From: Paenibacillus sp. BJ-4
GTDB taxonomy: Bacteria > Bacillota > Bacilli > Paenibacillales > Paenibacillaceae
DNA length: 64,000 nucleotides
Direction: 5' to 3'
Assembly: GCF_020404765.1 (NCBI RefSeq)
Contig: NZ_JAIVEM010000188.1
Span: forward strand, 62,001 to 126,000
The notes below the pieces were generated by a model. The model did no database searches and was not told the DNA's origin. It saw only the letters and a list, made by a program, of their open reading frames with translations. Position numbers and translations under genes: made by a program. Below, in pieces: positions 1 through 8,501 of this stretch. Within the stretch, counting starts at the first letter, position 1, and every line of letters starts with the position of its first letter.

Positions 1-248
1 GGGAGGTTGTAGCGGGTATACTTTCGCTCGGTGACGATAGTCGTGCTGCATGGACATTGCATCCGGGCCTTGTGATGCCGATTACGGAAGTGATTATTCA
101 TGATATTTATATCATGGAGATATTGCATGAATTCCGTGAAGAATTGGAGGCCAAGTTTGGTCCTAATCTGATCCATCTTCGCAATAAATTCGCCATGGGC
201 CCGAATGGTAAAGGATATTATGTTCCTATGACTGAAAAAAAGTCCTGA
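1..248 (+). CDS. 3' end of an unidentified gene
   Basis: An open frame enters from the left edge (first full codon at base 3) and stops at 248, giving about 81 residues. The protein starts outside the window. The visible part contains HPGLVMPITEVIIHD and ends in a basic, soluble tail (GYYVPMTEKKS); there is no membrane segment. I do not recognise the family and assign no function. A strong hairpin follows 40 bases after the stop. Confidence 0.6.
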   Translation, partial: EVVAGILSLGDDSRAAWTLHPGLVMPITEVIIHDIYIMEILHEFREELEAKFGPNLIHLRNKFAMGPNGKGYYVPMTEKKS

Positions 249-290
249 ACGTGTTGAGCATACCCCCAGGATGATAATGATATGCATAAA

Positions 291-330
291 TAAAAGGCTC
301 ATGGAATGTTGCACTTCCATGAGCCTTTGT
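291..330. terminator. bidirectional intrinsic terminator
   Basis: Perfect arms AAAGGCTCATGGAA and TTCCATGAGCCTTT enclose an 8-base loop, with A-rich sequence on the left and TTTGT on the right. It lies between a rightward gene (stop at 248) and a leftward gene (stop at 348), so it probably serves both. Confidence 0.8.
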
Positions 331-347
331 ATTGGACGTTCGGTCTG

Positions 348-1970
348 TTATTTTACGGTTACAATCACACGTTGATAATGTTTTAAAGTGTGTTTTCCAT
401 TGTCCTGCACTTCTGCAATGATATGAATCGTATTTCCTGATTTAGCATCTGCAGGAACGGTAAAGCTTACTGTATTCGTGTCACTACCTTGCAAGTCAAT
501 GGTGTTTAACTTCTCACCCTTCGCTACTTCTTGATGAAGTCCGAGCTGCATGTTACCCGCCATTTCAGGTTTAACCTGTGCTGGCTTTACTTTAGAATCT
601 TCATACGTATCTGCTTCAAAATATCTCCACCACTTATAGGTTAATGAATTACCATCCGGATCGGACCCTTCAGCATGCAGCGTGATTTTTTCCCCTGGTT
701 TAGCAGTAAGATCCAATCCTTCTTTAATGGTCAACGTTGGATTGTGGTTCGCATCTTTGTAGTCGGACGCAATCGCCCAATCCGCACGAGCAGCGAAGTC
801 ATTTTGAATATCATCAAACCATCGCATCAGCGAATATTCTGCTTCGAATCTTTTCGTATATACATCGTAATCTAGTACCGTATTTCTAAATAATTTATCG
901 TTAACGACACCAAAACGGCCTCCCCAGCCTCCATAGGTTGGGTTTTCCATACTCCGCAAGCCATTATCAATCAGATAGAAGAAGGACGGAGAATCCCCTT
1001 CCGAAATAAAATCATACTTGTCGTATTGAGGATTTTTCTTTAAGTAGGCTTCACTGCCTCTTTGTTCTTCATCCAATTCACCTTTAATGATTTTTCCATC
1101 ACCCATCAAGGCGTACATATTCAGCAGCTTGCCGTGACCATCCTGGATATTTTTGAAATTCCATTCTCCATGCAGCTTGCTGTTTACTTCTTCCGTATGC
1201 ATTTTCCAGGCATAGGCGAGATGCCAGAAGTTAGATTGATCATTGATAATTCTAATGTCAGGCCAATTTTTTGCAATGTAGTTATTGTAGCTATCGTCTT
1301 GGTCCAAAATGATATACAGCACGAGCTTATCACTTACTTTTTTTTGAATCGTTTCCCATTGATCTGTATTTTTATATTCGTCTTCAATGGACTTTAGAGC
1401 TCTGGCTGTGGTATTGGTTCCACCCCAAGTTTGAACGTATAAATCTCTTTTATCATCATCTAGGAATAGTGTTTTAAGGAAATCGGAGCCTTCCGTTTCC
1501 TTGTCCATTTCACCCTTGTATGAAATATTGCCTATCTTGGTAACGCTCTTAATATATTCAGGCTTTGGATACCCCTCGGCATGTTTTACTAAGTTGGGGT
1601 AAATGTCTCCGTAGGCATCAATCATATCCGTTACCCATTGTGTTCCGGTCCATCTAAATGGCTTGATTCCAGCCTTTTCATCCCCTGCATAATGATATAC
1701 AGAGCTGGTCAGTACGATTCCGGACAAGTCCATTTCATTGGAATAGAGGAGGAAGCGAATCACAGAGTTCATGTCATCTACTTCTCCATCGGTAGTGATA
1801 ACCGTTCTGGCCTTGGCGGCTTTATTTTCTACTTTAGCTTCCGTTTGTTTTTCTGCCGGGGCAGCGCTTTCATCCTTGGCAACAGCGGGAGTCTTTCCAC
1901 TACAACCACTGATGATCAAAATACATATCATAGCTAACAATAAAATGTTTAATCCGTTTCTTTCTCTCAT
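348..1970 (-). CDS. Sde182-type nucleoside-hydrolase-like lipoprotein (DUF1593)
   Basis: Predicted lipoprotein of 540 residues. The first 24 residues form a lipobox signal (hydrophobic run then IISGCSG), so it should be anchored outside the membrane. After a charged Ala/Glu/Lys linker comes VITTDGEVDDMNSVIRFLL, the Asp-rich start typical of the nucleoside hydrolase fold and of the Sde182/DUF1593 family of cellulose-binding-associated proteins. The last ~110 residues (LTAKPGEKITLHAEGSDPDGN) look like the Ig-like C-terminal domain found in that family. I chose the ATG at 1970 because GAGGGG sits at good spacing; a longer frame begins at 2030 but has no signal-peptide logic. Possible role in plant polysaccharide or nucleoside use; the substrate is not determined by the sequence. 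Confidence 0.8.
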   Translation of the reverse strand: MRERNGLNILLLAMICILIISGCSGKTPAVAKDESAAPAEKQTEAKVENKAAKARTVITTDGEVDDMNSVIRFLLYSNEMDLSGIVLTSSVYHYAGDEKAGIKPFRWTGTQWVTDMIDAYGDIYPNLVKHAEGYPKPEYIKSVTKIGNISYKGEMDKETEGSDFLKTLFLDDDKRDLYVQTWGGTNTTARALKSIEDEYKNTDQWETIQKKVSDKLVLYIILDQDDSYNNYIAKNWPDIRIINDQSNFWHLAYAWKMHTEEVNSKLHGEWNFKNIQDGHGKLLNMYALMGDGKIIKGELDEEQRGSEAYLKKNPQYDKYDFISEGDSPSFFYLIDNGLRSMENPTYGGWGGRFGVVNDKLFRNTVLDYDVYTKRFEAEYSLMRWFDDIQNDFAARADWAIASDYKDANHNPTLTIKEGLDLTAKPGEKITLHAEGSDPDGNSLTYKWWRYFEADTYEDSKVKPAQVKPEMAGNMQLGLHQEVAKGEKLNTIDLQGSDTNTVSFTVPADAKSGNTIHIIAEVQDNGKHTLKHYQRVIVTVK

Positions 1971-2056
1971 TTCTGTTCCCCTCTCTGAGTTTCTACTTGA
2001 TGTTTTTGAGGATGATAACCATGTAGGCATTCCTTTTATTCGTAATTTGGATATAA

Positions 2057-2115
2057 AAAAAACCTAAATACATATATGCTTCAGAAAAAATGGAGCATAC
2101 ATATATCTAGGTTTT
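2057..2115 (-). terminator. long hairpin terminator of aroA
   Basis: On the minus strand AAACCTAGATATATGTATGCT pairs, with few mismatches, with AGCATATATGTATTTAGGTTT, and a run of eight T follows. It lies about 90 bases after the aroA stop. The stem of about 21 bp is longer than usual. Confidence 0.75.
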
Positions 2116-2205
2116 GCCTGCATGATCAGTCACAATCCTGTTTAGATTCTACATCATAACCAGAGAAAATGAAAGCGGTTTATGAATCCTTGCATAAAAT
2201 TAGTT

Positions 2206-3288
2206 TTATGCTTTGAATAAACCGGATTCTTTTACTTCCGACATGAACTTATTGAACTCAGGAATGTTCAGCTGTTGCTGTGCATCGGACAGAGCCACTG
2301 CCGGGTTCGGATGAACTTCCACCATAATACCGTCAGCTCCAGCAGCCAGTGCGGCTTTGGCGCAAGGGGCAAGAATGTCCTTACGTCCTGTGGAGTGAGT
2401 CACGTCTACCAGTACAGGCAGATGGCTTTCCTTTTTCAAAATCGGTACAGCGGAAATGTCCAGCGTGTTGCGGGTCCATTTTTCATACGTGCGAATACCG
2501 CGCTCAATCAGCATGACTTGCGTGTTGCCACGAGAAACGATGTATTCCGCTGCATGAAGGAATTCTTCCATTGTTGCAGCCAGTCCACGCTTGAGCAGAA
2601 CCGGAGTTCTGGTTTCACCCGCAGCCTTGAGCAGCTCAAAGTTATGCATGTTGCGTGCACCGATTTGAATGATGTCGATGTATTGGATGGCTTCCTCCAA
2701 ATGTCTTGGATCGACAATTTCACTAATCGTCGCCAGCCCGAACTCATCGCCTACGCGTTTGAGAATTTGCAGCCCTTCAACGCCCAGCCCTTGGAAATCG
2801 TACGGAGAAGTACGCGGCTTGAACGCACCGCCACGAAGAATCGGTACACCTGCCTCTTTGAGAGCCGCTCCCACTTCGCGGGTTTGCTGATAGCTTTCCA
2901 CCGAGCAGGGACCTGCAACCATGATGGAGGCTTTGCCGCCCACCAATGTATCTTTGACCTTAATGACCGTGCTGTCCGGCTGATTTTTACGGCTGACGAT
3001 CAGATGTTTTTTGTGCTCTGCTTTTTGATAGTTCAGAGAAGCCTTGAAAATATCTTTGAACAATTGGCGAATCGTAGCATCGTCAAAAGGTCCACGATTA
3101 GCCGCGATCAGCTTGTCCAGCATTTGCTGCTCACGTACCGGATCAAAGTCGGGTACCCCTTGTGCTTCCTTCAATTTTCCAAGTTGTCCCGCCAATTCAG
3201 CACGTTGGGACAGCAGCTCCAGCAATTGCAAGTTTGTAGCATCGAGCTGTTCCCGCAACAGCTCCAAAGAATTTTCATTGGTTGACAT
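2206..3288 (-). CDS. aroA: bifunctional chorismate mutase / DAHP synthase
   Basis: Catalyses the first step of the shikimate pathway: phosphoenolpyruvate plus erythrose-4-phosphate to DAHP. The 360-residue protein has an N-terminal AroQ-type chorismate mutase helix domain (residues ~5-90, [20 protein letters not shown]) fused to a type I DAHP synthase barrel (~120-360). Visible signatures are [39 protein letters not shown] and DVTHSTG. This is the Bacillus AroA (AroG) arrangement, in which the mutase domain mediates feedback inhibition; it is not the EPSP synthase called aroA in enterobacteria. The ATG at 3288 is preceded by GGAAGGGTG; the longer frame to 3360 runs into the T-box terminator. 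Expression is probably controlled by the upstream T-box. Confidence 0.96.
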   Translation of the reverse strand: MSTNENSLELLREQLDATNLQLLELLSQRAELAGQLGKLKEAQGVPDFDPVREQQMLDKLIAANRGPFDDATIRQLFKDIFKASLNYQKAEHKKHLIVSRKNQPDSTVIKVKDTLVGGKASIMVAGPCSVESYQQTREVGAALKEAGVPILRGGAFKPRTSPYDFQGLGVEGLQILKRVGDEFGLATISEIVDPRHLEEAIQYIDIIQIGARNMHNFELLKAAGETRTPVLLKRGLAATMEEFLHAAEYIVSRGNTQVMLIERGIRTYEKWTRNTLDISAVPILKKESHLPVLVDVTHSTGRKDILAPCAKAALAAGADGIMVEVHPNPAVALSDAQQQLNIPEFNKFMSEVKESGLFKA

Positions 3289-3360
3289 ACAGTACACCCT
3301 TCCCGAATTTAAATTTGTTTTTTCTGTTAGCTCATAGGCTTTGTTGGCAGAAAATAACAC

Positions 3361-3660
3361 AAAAAGGCACTCGTCGCAAGGGACGAATGCCGTGGTACCA
3401 CCCTAATTACAGAAGTGTACATACGAGTCGTCAACGTCAATTCAGGCGACGGCAGTAACTTCTGAGCTTGATGCCCGTAACGGGGGCTTCCGGAAACCTC
3501 TAATGCGGACAAAGGAATGAATCCTTTTTGTCGGTTCAAGGCTCGACTCGGGAGTGAATTTCAACGCGGGATTACGGTACGCTCTCAGCAATTCGTACCT
3601 TTCTGTGGGAATCCGGTTAGACGTTTACTTGTCTCCGTCCATGTCTTTGCTCATGGTATT
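3361..3660 (-). promoter_or_regulatory. T-box riboswitch leader of aroA
   Basis: On the minus strand the hallmark T-box sequence AATTAGGGTGGTACCACGG (plus 3390-3408) is followed at once by a terminator stem GGCATTCGTC / GACGAGTGCC and TTTTT (plus 3361-3391). The 14-nt T-box would pair in the alternative antiterminator, opened by uncharged tRNA. Upstream 200-odd bases hold stem I-like elements, including GACAAGTAAACG and TTGAAATTCACTCCC. I read UUC (Phe) as the most likely specifier codon, but this is a guess from position without folding. The leader abuts aroA, so starvation for an aromatic amino acid should raise DAHP synthase. Confidence 0.9.
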
Positions 3661-3754
3661 CAAAAGATTTGAATCTTATTTTAAACAAAGTAGATGCAGA
3701 AGGCAAGCCCTGTTTATTAGGTTCAGTTTTCGCCCTTGATTTGAATCGATTATA

Positions 3755-3792
3755 ATCATACTTTCGTGATCATACTTTCATATCATACTTTC
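3755..3792. repeat. three tandem copies of ATCATACTTTC
   Basis: The 11-mer ATCATACTTTC occurs at 3755, 3769 and 3782, a spacing of 14 and 13 bases. On the minus strand it lies just upstream of a TATAAT-like hexamer (plus 3750-3755) in the presumed aroA promoter region, about 90 bases before the T-box stem I. Same-face spacing is not exact. Confidence 0.6.
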
Positions 3793-3795
3793 GGC

Positions 3796-4079
3796 GGTGT
3801 AAAGCCGATGGACCCGTATATGCGGAGTGAGGTACTGTCCCATCTGGGCTATAAAAAACGACTGGATCTGGAGTATGTACATCCGTCCTGAAATAACGAT
3901 GTAGAAGGGCTAAATTGGGCTTTATGCCTGAGGATGACAGCGTGGCAGAAGTTAGCGCTGAGTTGGTGGCGGCTTTCCTGCGTCGCTACTATACGGTATT
4001 GCCGAACAAGCCTGCAGCATGGAATGAGGTGGTAGAGGGATTGGAAGCGAAATCGACGGTAGCGTTGCTGCCATTGTAA
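3796..4079 (+). pseudogene. decayed coding remnant, family unknown
   Basis: Two short frames have coding character but no start signals. One reads GGVKPMDPYMRSEVLSHLGY and stops after VHPS near 3891; another, in a different frame, reads MPEDDSVAEVSAELVAAFL from 3924 to TAA at 4079. Neither has a ribosome binding site and both are under 60 codons. They may be two pieces of one broken gene, but I cannot name a family. A terminator follows, as expected at the end of a former transcript. Confidence 0.35.
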
Positions 4080-4090
4080 ACATACGAAGC

Positions 4091-4152
4091 TAAAAAAGGG
4101 TGCACCTCAAGCCATCTATCATCTGCGTGGCTTGTGTAGCACCCTTTTTGCA
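4091..4152. terminator. intrinsic terminator
   Basis: Outer arms AAAAAAGGGTGC and GCACCCTTTTT flank a second pairing of CAAGCCA with TGGCTTG. A-tract on the left and T-tract on the right make it usable in both directions. Confidence 0.75.
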
Positions 4153-4168
4153 TTCCCTATCCGTCCTT

Positions 4169-4357
4169 TTATCTGCCTCGATCTCTGGGCACGGGCTTTG
4201 CCGATGCGACTCCTCGTGGGTTGTCTTCGGTAAAATCCTGCATAGGATCAGCCGTAGTCGTCTTGTCCGCAGACCTGCGATCGTCTTCTTCCACAGGATT
4301 TAAGGTTTTGTAACGTTGGTACTCCATATCGGCCTGAGACATTGGATCTTTATACAT
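4169..4357 (-). CDS. small hydrophilic hypothetical protein
   Basis: A frame of 62 codons beginning MYKDPMSQADMEYQRYKT. The product is highly charged, Asp/Arg/Pro-rich, with no membrane segment or recognisable domain. AAAGGAG lies 13 bases before the ATG, somewhat far. The next gene in the same direction is another small acidic protein 75 bases upstream, so the two may be co-transcribed. Function unknown. Confidence 0.55.
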   Translation of the reverse strand: MYKDPMSQADMEYQRYKTLNPVEEDDRRSADKTTTADPMQDFTEDNPRGVASAKPVPRDRGR

Positions 4358-4431
4358 AGGGATCAGTCAACTCCTTTTAGTTTATACCCTTTATTACCCG
4401 TTTAAGAAGGGAGGTAACCGTTATCCTGCAT

Positions 4432-4662
4432 CTAATCCTCATCCCCGTCGCTACCGTTCAACAAATCCGTACCATGCAGGAATTCGGCAGGAGCGGAAGG
4501 GTCAACGGTACTGCCTGGTGCAAGTTCATCGGCGTCAGGAATATTTTCCAGTGGGGTATCCGGTCCTTCGGTCAGATTCTCCCAGTTGGTTTCGGCATTT
4601 TGCAGGGAAGGCTCAAAATCATAGTCATGCAGCTCAGTGGTGCGATCGTCACGTTTGGCCAT
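4432..4662 (-). CDS. small acidic hypothetical protein
   Basis: A frame of 76 codons beginning MAKRDDRTTELHDYDFEPSL and ending NGSDGDED. The product is strongly acidic with many Asp, Glu and Pro and is probably unstructured. The ribosome binding site AAGGAG with 9-base spacing is excellent, so I believe the gene is real. It has no recognisable domain. Confidence 0.65.
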   Translation of the reverse strand: MAKRDDRTTELHDYDFEPSLQNAETNWENLTEGPDTPLENIPDADELAPGSTVDPSAPAEFLHGTDLLNGSDGDED

Positions 4663-4843
4663 GTTGCTCAGCTCCTTTACTTTTGATGCTTATTTCGACC
4701 TTACCCAAACAGCAGAACGGCTAAACCTTAGTTAGTGTGTCTGTCAAAGGTTAAAATCATGCGAATAGGAATATGTCCATTCCCGATAAACGTTTTTTTC
4801 GTAACCGCTGTGATATGATAAAGAGGAGAGGGAGGGATATGAA

Positions 4844-5131
4844 TTGGAATGGTACATGTTTGGGCCGATGATTAGCCGTATCCGAGTAGGTCAAAAGGCA
4901 TCTACCCCGGGATTTTCCCGCACCCTCATCCGGCTTCCGGATGGCCTATACTGGACAGAGGCCGGGCATACCGGAAAAATAGTAGAGATACGTGATTATT
5001 TATTTTCGGATATATGGACGATATATGAGGATGAAGAGAGCGAACCATGGTTGGGGCTCAGAGAGCAGATGGAGCGACTCGAACAGGAAATGATTATTAA
5101 TCAATATGAAGATTTTACAAATAATGAGTAA
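4844..5131 (+). CDS. hypothetical protein, 95 residues
   Basis: Starts at TTG with GGGAGGG eight bases upstream; an ATG five bases earlier is in another frame and closes quickly. The product (MFGPMISRIRVGQK near the N-terminus, acidic C-terminal half with EDEESEPWLGLREQMERLEQ) has an aromatic, beta-rich first half and a short helical tail. No family recognised. It is an isolated small gene ahead of the sensor kinase. Confidence 0.6.
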   Translation: MEWYMFGPMISRIRVGQKASTPGFSRTLIRLPDGLYWTEAGHTGKIVEIRDYLFSDIWTIYEDEESEPWLGLREQMERLEQEMIINQYEDFTNNE

Positions 5132-5264
5132 AAAGAACATGATACCCTTCTTTTGAAGAAGGTATGCACATCATCGTATAGAATAATATTATTTCAGGAC
5201 GTTTAAAATTGTCAAAATGCATACAAATTTGTAAATCCTACTTTGTAACTTTGAGGTGCTTAAC

Positions 5265-7154
5265 ATGAGGCATGTGCCCAAAGCTGTCGCCGCCCTGCTG
5301 GCAGTCATTGTGATGCTGATGTCGCTCAGCCACCCCGTCTTTGCGGCAAAAACGACCCCGGAAAGAGAAAGCAAGATACTCTCATGGGATATGAGATGGG
5401 GAGTGGAAGGAGAGGATGGCTCCTTAGATGAGGTAAGGGACCCTAGCAAGCCCTGGATGCATATTCAGGAAGATTCACAGTTGCCCAAGCAGCCCGGCAA
5501 TATCGGCTCTGCCTGGATTCGTATTCGTCTGCCATCGCTTAATGATGAAACGCCAGCGGTGCTTTTTGAAAATATCTATGGTCGGCATATTACGCTGTAT
5601 AAGGATGGCATCAATTTTTACGAATCCTACCGTGGGTACAACTATGAAAACAATCGTATTCTGATTCCGCTGAAACCGGAAGATAGCGGTAAAACATTAT
5701 ACATATGGACGGAAAGCAGCCAGTATAGGCTGGGTATTATCGGAAATGTGATCACTGGTGATTATCGTGAATTGCTGGGGACTTTGGTCAGAATGGATGT
5801 TTTGGATATCGTATTAGGCAGCACGTTCATATTTATTGCACTCGTACTGCTGATTTGCTCGTTCTTTCTGTTCCGTCCGAGCATGGCCATGTGGTTGTCC
5901 CTCAGCGCGATTGTACTGTCCATTGGTCTGATGATTGTGACATATTCGCCTTTTCTGTATACGTTCTATCGCGGCTTTGGCAAGCTGTATTTACAGCTCT
6001 TTGATGTGGGAATGTTCATCTTGTTGCCTTCATTAGCGTACTTTTTTGAACAAAATATCAGTTCGATTCTACTGATTCGCAAGTTTCGAAAGGTTTTAAC
6101 TGCTTACTCCTTGTTCTGCTTCACCATGATGATTGTGAATTTGGGTGCACAGGAGCGGTTAAACGATGTATATTATTTCTTCAGTGTAAGCGTCCTGAGT
6201 GTATTGCTCGTGTCTTTGCTTGTACTGCTGGTGTTTGCTTCGGTTCGTATGGCGCTTAAGGGAGATCACGAAGCGATTATTTTATCGATAGGCTTTGCTT
6301 TTTTCGCTGTCATCTCCGTTGGTGAACTGACCTGGTTCTTCATCCGGGAAGGGCACTATAATATGTTCCTGTGGAAATGGGGCGTGTTCGGCTTTGTGCT
6401 GGCGTTGATTGCGATTTTGGGCAGAAGACTGGCAGAAAAGCATAAGCAGGTGGTTCGCTATTCCAGAGAGCTGGAGATGTTCAATAATGAGCTTCAACGT
6501 TCGGAGAAAATGGAGATCATCAGCGATCTGGCTGCATCTGTAGCGCATGAGGTACGCAATCCGCTGCAAGTGACTCGCGGATTCCTCCAGCTTATGAGCA
6601 AGCAGGAAGATGGCAAAAACAAAGATTATCTGCATATTGCGCTGGAGGAGCTGGATCGGGCTTCCGCGATCATTACCGATTTTTTAACCTTTGCAAAACC
6701 AGAATTTGAACAAACTAAAACGCTGACTATATTGGATGAATTCAAGCATATTGAAGGAATCATTAGTCCGATGGCTAATTTGCAAGGCGGTAAAATTTCG
6801 CTGGATATTCCCCAGGAAATCAAAGTACGCGGGAATTCCTCCAAGTTCAAGCAGGCGTTCATCAATATCATCAAAAACAGCATTGAAGCGCTGCGAGATC
6901 AGGGCCATATTCATATATGGGCGTATGTGGATAACGGAGAAGCTGTCATTCATATTCGGGATAATGGTGAAGGAATGGATGCTCAGACCTTATCCAGACT
7001 AGGTGAGCCTTATTTTTCGAATAAGACAAAAGGCACGGGTCTGGGGATGATGGTGACCTTTCGGATTATTGAAACGATGAATGGCAAAATATCTTTCACA
7101 AGTGCAAAAGGGGTGGGAACAGAAGCGACCATCCGCTTCCCCGTAGCCGGATAA
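5265..7154 (+). CDS. 7TM sensor histidine kinase (7TMR-DISM type)
   Basis: Membrane sensor kinase of 629 residues. A signal peptide (MRHVPKAVAALLAVIVMLM, cleaved near FAA) is followed by a ~150-residue extracellular beta domain, seven membrane helices (~185-385), a short linker and a HisKA plus HATPase_c core. The phosphorylatable histidine is H428 in ASVAHEVRNPLQ; the N box is IIKNSIEAL, G1 is DNGEGMD and G2 is KGTGLGM. The H box plus GFLQLM resembles the KinA-KinE sporulation kinases, so it could feed a Spo0F-type phosphorelay (inference). No response regulator is adjacent, so it is an orphan. The ATG at 5265 (TGAGGTG upstream) fits better than the GTG at 5256. It converges on the isoprenyl/NHLP cassette. 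Confidence 0.88.
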   Translation: MRHVPKAVAALLAVIVMLMSLSHPVFAAKTTPERESKILSWDMRWGVEGEDGSLDEVRDPSKPWMHIQEDSQLPKQPGNIGSAWIRIRLPSLNDETPAVLFENIYGRHITLYKDGINFYESYRGYNYENNRILIPLKPEDSGKTLYIWTESSQYRLGIIGNVITGDYRELLGTLVRMDVLDIVLGSTFIFIALVLLICSFFLFRPSMAMWLSLSAIVLSIGLMIVTYSPFLYTFYRGFGKLYLQLFDVGMFILLPSLAYFFEQNISSILLIRKFRKVLTAYSLFCFTMMIVNLGAQERLNDVYYFFSVSVLSVLLVSLLVLLVFASVRMALKGDHEAIILSIGFAFFAVISVGELTWFFIREGHYNMFLWKWGVFGFVLALIAILGRRLAEKHKQVVRYSRELEMFNNELQRSEKMEIISDLAASVAHEVRNPLQVTRGFLQLMSKQEDGKNKDYLHIALEELDRASAIITDFLTFAKPEFEQTKTLTILDEFKHIEGIISPMANLQGGKISLDIPQEIKVRGNSSKFKQAFINIIKNSIEALRDQGHIHIWAYVDNGEAVIHIRDNGEGMDAQTLSRLGEPYFSNKTKGTGLGMMVTFRIIETMNGKISFTSAKGVGTEATIRFPVAG

Positions 7155-7167
7155 TATCCGGCTTTTT
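7145..7167 (+). terminator. terminator overlapping the kinase stop codon
   Basis: AGCCGGAT and ATCCGGCT with a 3-base loop and TTTTT form a compact hairpin whose left arm contains the last codons and the TAA stop of the sensor kinase gene. Confidence 0.85.
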
Positions 7168-7253
7168 GCGTTCGGAGAAAACGAAAGGAAGCTTGCTGAA
7201 CCCACCCGCTTGTGAATTAATAATTGTAGTACAAATATGTTACAAAAACCAAA

Positions 7254-7490
7254 TTACCACATCGAGCGAGGTTTCCGGGATGAAGCAAGTACGCCGGAAG
7301 GGTCTGGAGGGATGACCAGATAAAACTGGTCAGGTGTTTCCTCTAACGTTTTGATTTGGATATGATCGGGGATCACGACTCCTAACACATCACGGATTGC
7401 AGATTTGGGATCTGTCATTAGTTTTTCTCTAAAACTGGCATCCTCCCAAGCTTTTTGAATGACTTGTGTTTGAAGAACTTCAGTAGCCAT
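7254..7490 (-). CDS. NHLP-leader RiPP precursor peptide with C-terminal Trp
   Basis: A 78-residue product. Residues ~8-60 (KAWEDASFREKLMTDPKSA, then VVIPDHIQIKTLEETPDQ and FYLVIPP) match the nitrile-hydratase-alpha-like leader (NHLP/TIGR03793) used by several families of ribosomally made, modified peptides. After IPPDP the remaining ~17 residues (SGVLASSRKPRSMW) would be the core and end exactly in tryptophan. There is no GG cleavage site. ATG at 7490 has GAGGGTG at good spacing; TTG at 7493 is an alternative. It lies 75 bases after the isoprenyl-synthase-like gene in the same direction, suggesting Trp prenylation as in ComX (inference). No transporter or protease is adjacent. Confidence 0.8.
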   Translation of the reverse strand: MATEVLQTQVIQKAWEDASFREKLMTDPKSAIRDVLGVVIPDHIQIKTLEETPDQFYLVIPPDPSGVLASSRKPRSMW

Positions 7491-7565
7491 CAAAAATCAC
7501 CCTCTCATTCAATTGGTTATATTTACCTAGTCAGTATACCACGAAAGACTCATCAAAATCTAGTA

Positions 7566-8501
7566 TTATTTCATATTTCTGGAGAGCCAAAAATCAAGTC
7601 CGCCTCTTCTCAGAAGCGAGCGTCCGCTTTCAATTTCTACGGCTTCTTCGCCCAGTTCTTCCGCGATGGAACGTGCAAACATATGCAGGCCAGGGATGGA
7701 AGGCTCCATAGATTCCAACTGCTGAACTGCTTGATTAGCAATACCTGCATAACTGGCAAGCATGCCACGTACATAAATCGCTTCCTGAATCATTTCTGGA
7801 TTCAATCCTTCACGATAAGCCTTCTTTTGCTCGGCACTGATATGGGACAATAGGCAATTGTAGCTATTTTCCTCCCAGTCTTCTGACCAATCAGCCCAAT
7901 CATCCGACATTTGGAGCACAAGCAGTGCCGTATCCGTCATAGCTGTAATGGTCTGGACTAGGTCGCCACGGCCTGCAAGCAGTAAAGCGCCCGTTCCGGC
8001 CATTTTTAACGGACTTGCTTTCAGCGCCACCCGATGTCGATTCCCTTGAAAATAGTCCTCTGTTCCCTCGGATGTCACACCAACGGCCCATTCTCCGACA
8101 TAAGTTTGGGCATATGACCAAAAAGGGGAGGACGCGGGAAAAAGGTCCCGATAAATGCTTAGACATTCGGTATAAAATAGCTGGCTTAAGGCGAGTTGTG
8201 ATTTACAGTTATCTGCTGCGGTGTCCATCACATCATCCTGAATTAAATAGTGTGCCATGACAAACACGTTGCCAAGTGAGAGCTTTCGGCATATTTCGAG
8301 AGCCAGTCCGGTGATTTCTTGCAGCCAAAAGGGAAGCAAGTAGCATATGTAGTTCCGTGTGCTGTCTTCCCGCAATGGATTAAAACGAGCCAGATAGTCA
8401 AGGCCCTGATGCTGAAACGGAGCAGGAAACGCAGCTGTTCGCTCCTCCGCTTGGCGAAACACGTCCTCTAATTCCTGTTTGTACGCAAAATACCATTCCA
8501 T
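7566..8501 (-). CDS. ComQ-like class I isoprenyl synthase-fold enzyme
   Basis: All-alpha protein of 311 residues. It has both Asp-rich metal motifs of class I isoprenyl diphosphate synthases: DDVMD (residues 89-93, in HYLIQDDVMDTA) and DDWAD (200-204, in LQMSDDWADW), plus the lysine segment LKASPLKMAGTGALLLAG between them. It is diverged from chain-elongating polyprenyl synthases and might bind an allylic diphosphate. The nearest functional parallel known to me is ComQ, which prenylates a Trp of the ComX pheromone, and ComQ also sits just upstream of its peptide gene. A terpene synthase is the main alternative. The ATG at 8501 has AGGTGA five bases upstream; the ATG at 8516 has no ribosome binding site. 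Confidence 0.75.
   Translation of the reverse strand: MEWYFAYKQELEDVFRQAEERTAAFPAPFQHQGLDYLARFNPLREDSTRNYICYLLPFWLQEITGLALEICRKLSLGNVFVMAHYLIQDDVMDTAADNCKSQLALSQLFYTECLSIYRDLFPASSPFWSYAQTYVGEWAVGVTSEGTEDYFQGNRHRVALKASPLKMAGTGALLLAGRGDLVQTITAMTDTALLVLQMSDDWADWSEDWEENSYNCLLSHISAEQKKAYREGLNPEMIQEAIYVRGMLASYAGIANQAVQQLESMEPSIPGLHMFARSIAEELGEEAVEIESGRSLLRRGGLDFWLSRNMK

Noticed and set aside
2275-3285. Long frame opposite aroA (336 codons)
   Set aside because: Shadow of a clearly real gene; no ribosome binding site and Cys/Phe-rich nonsense composition.
5265-7154. Calling the sensor kinase ComP
   Set aside because: Its core is HisKA-type with H-E-V-R-N-P, not the HisKA_3 core of ComP, it is on the opposite strand and there is no comA.
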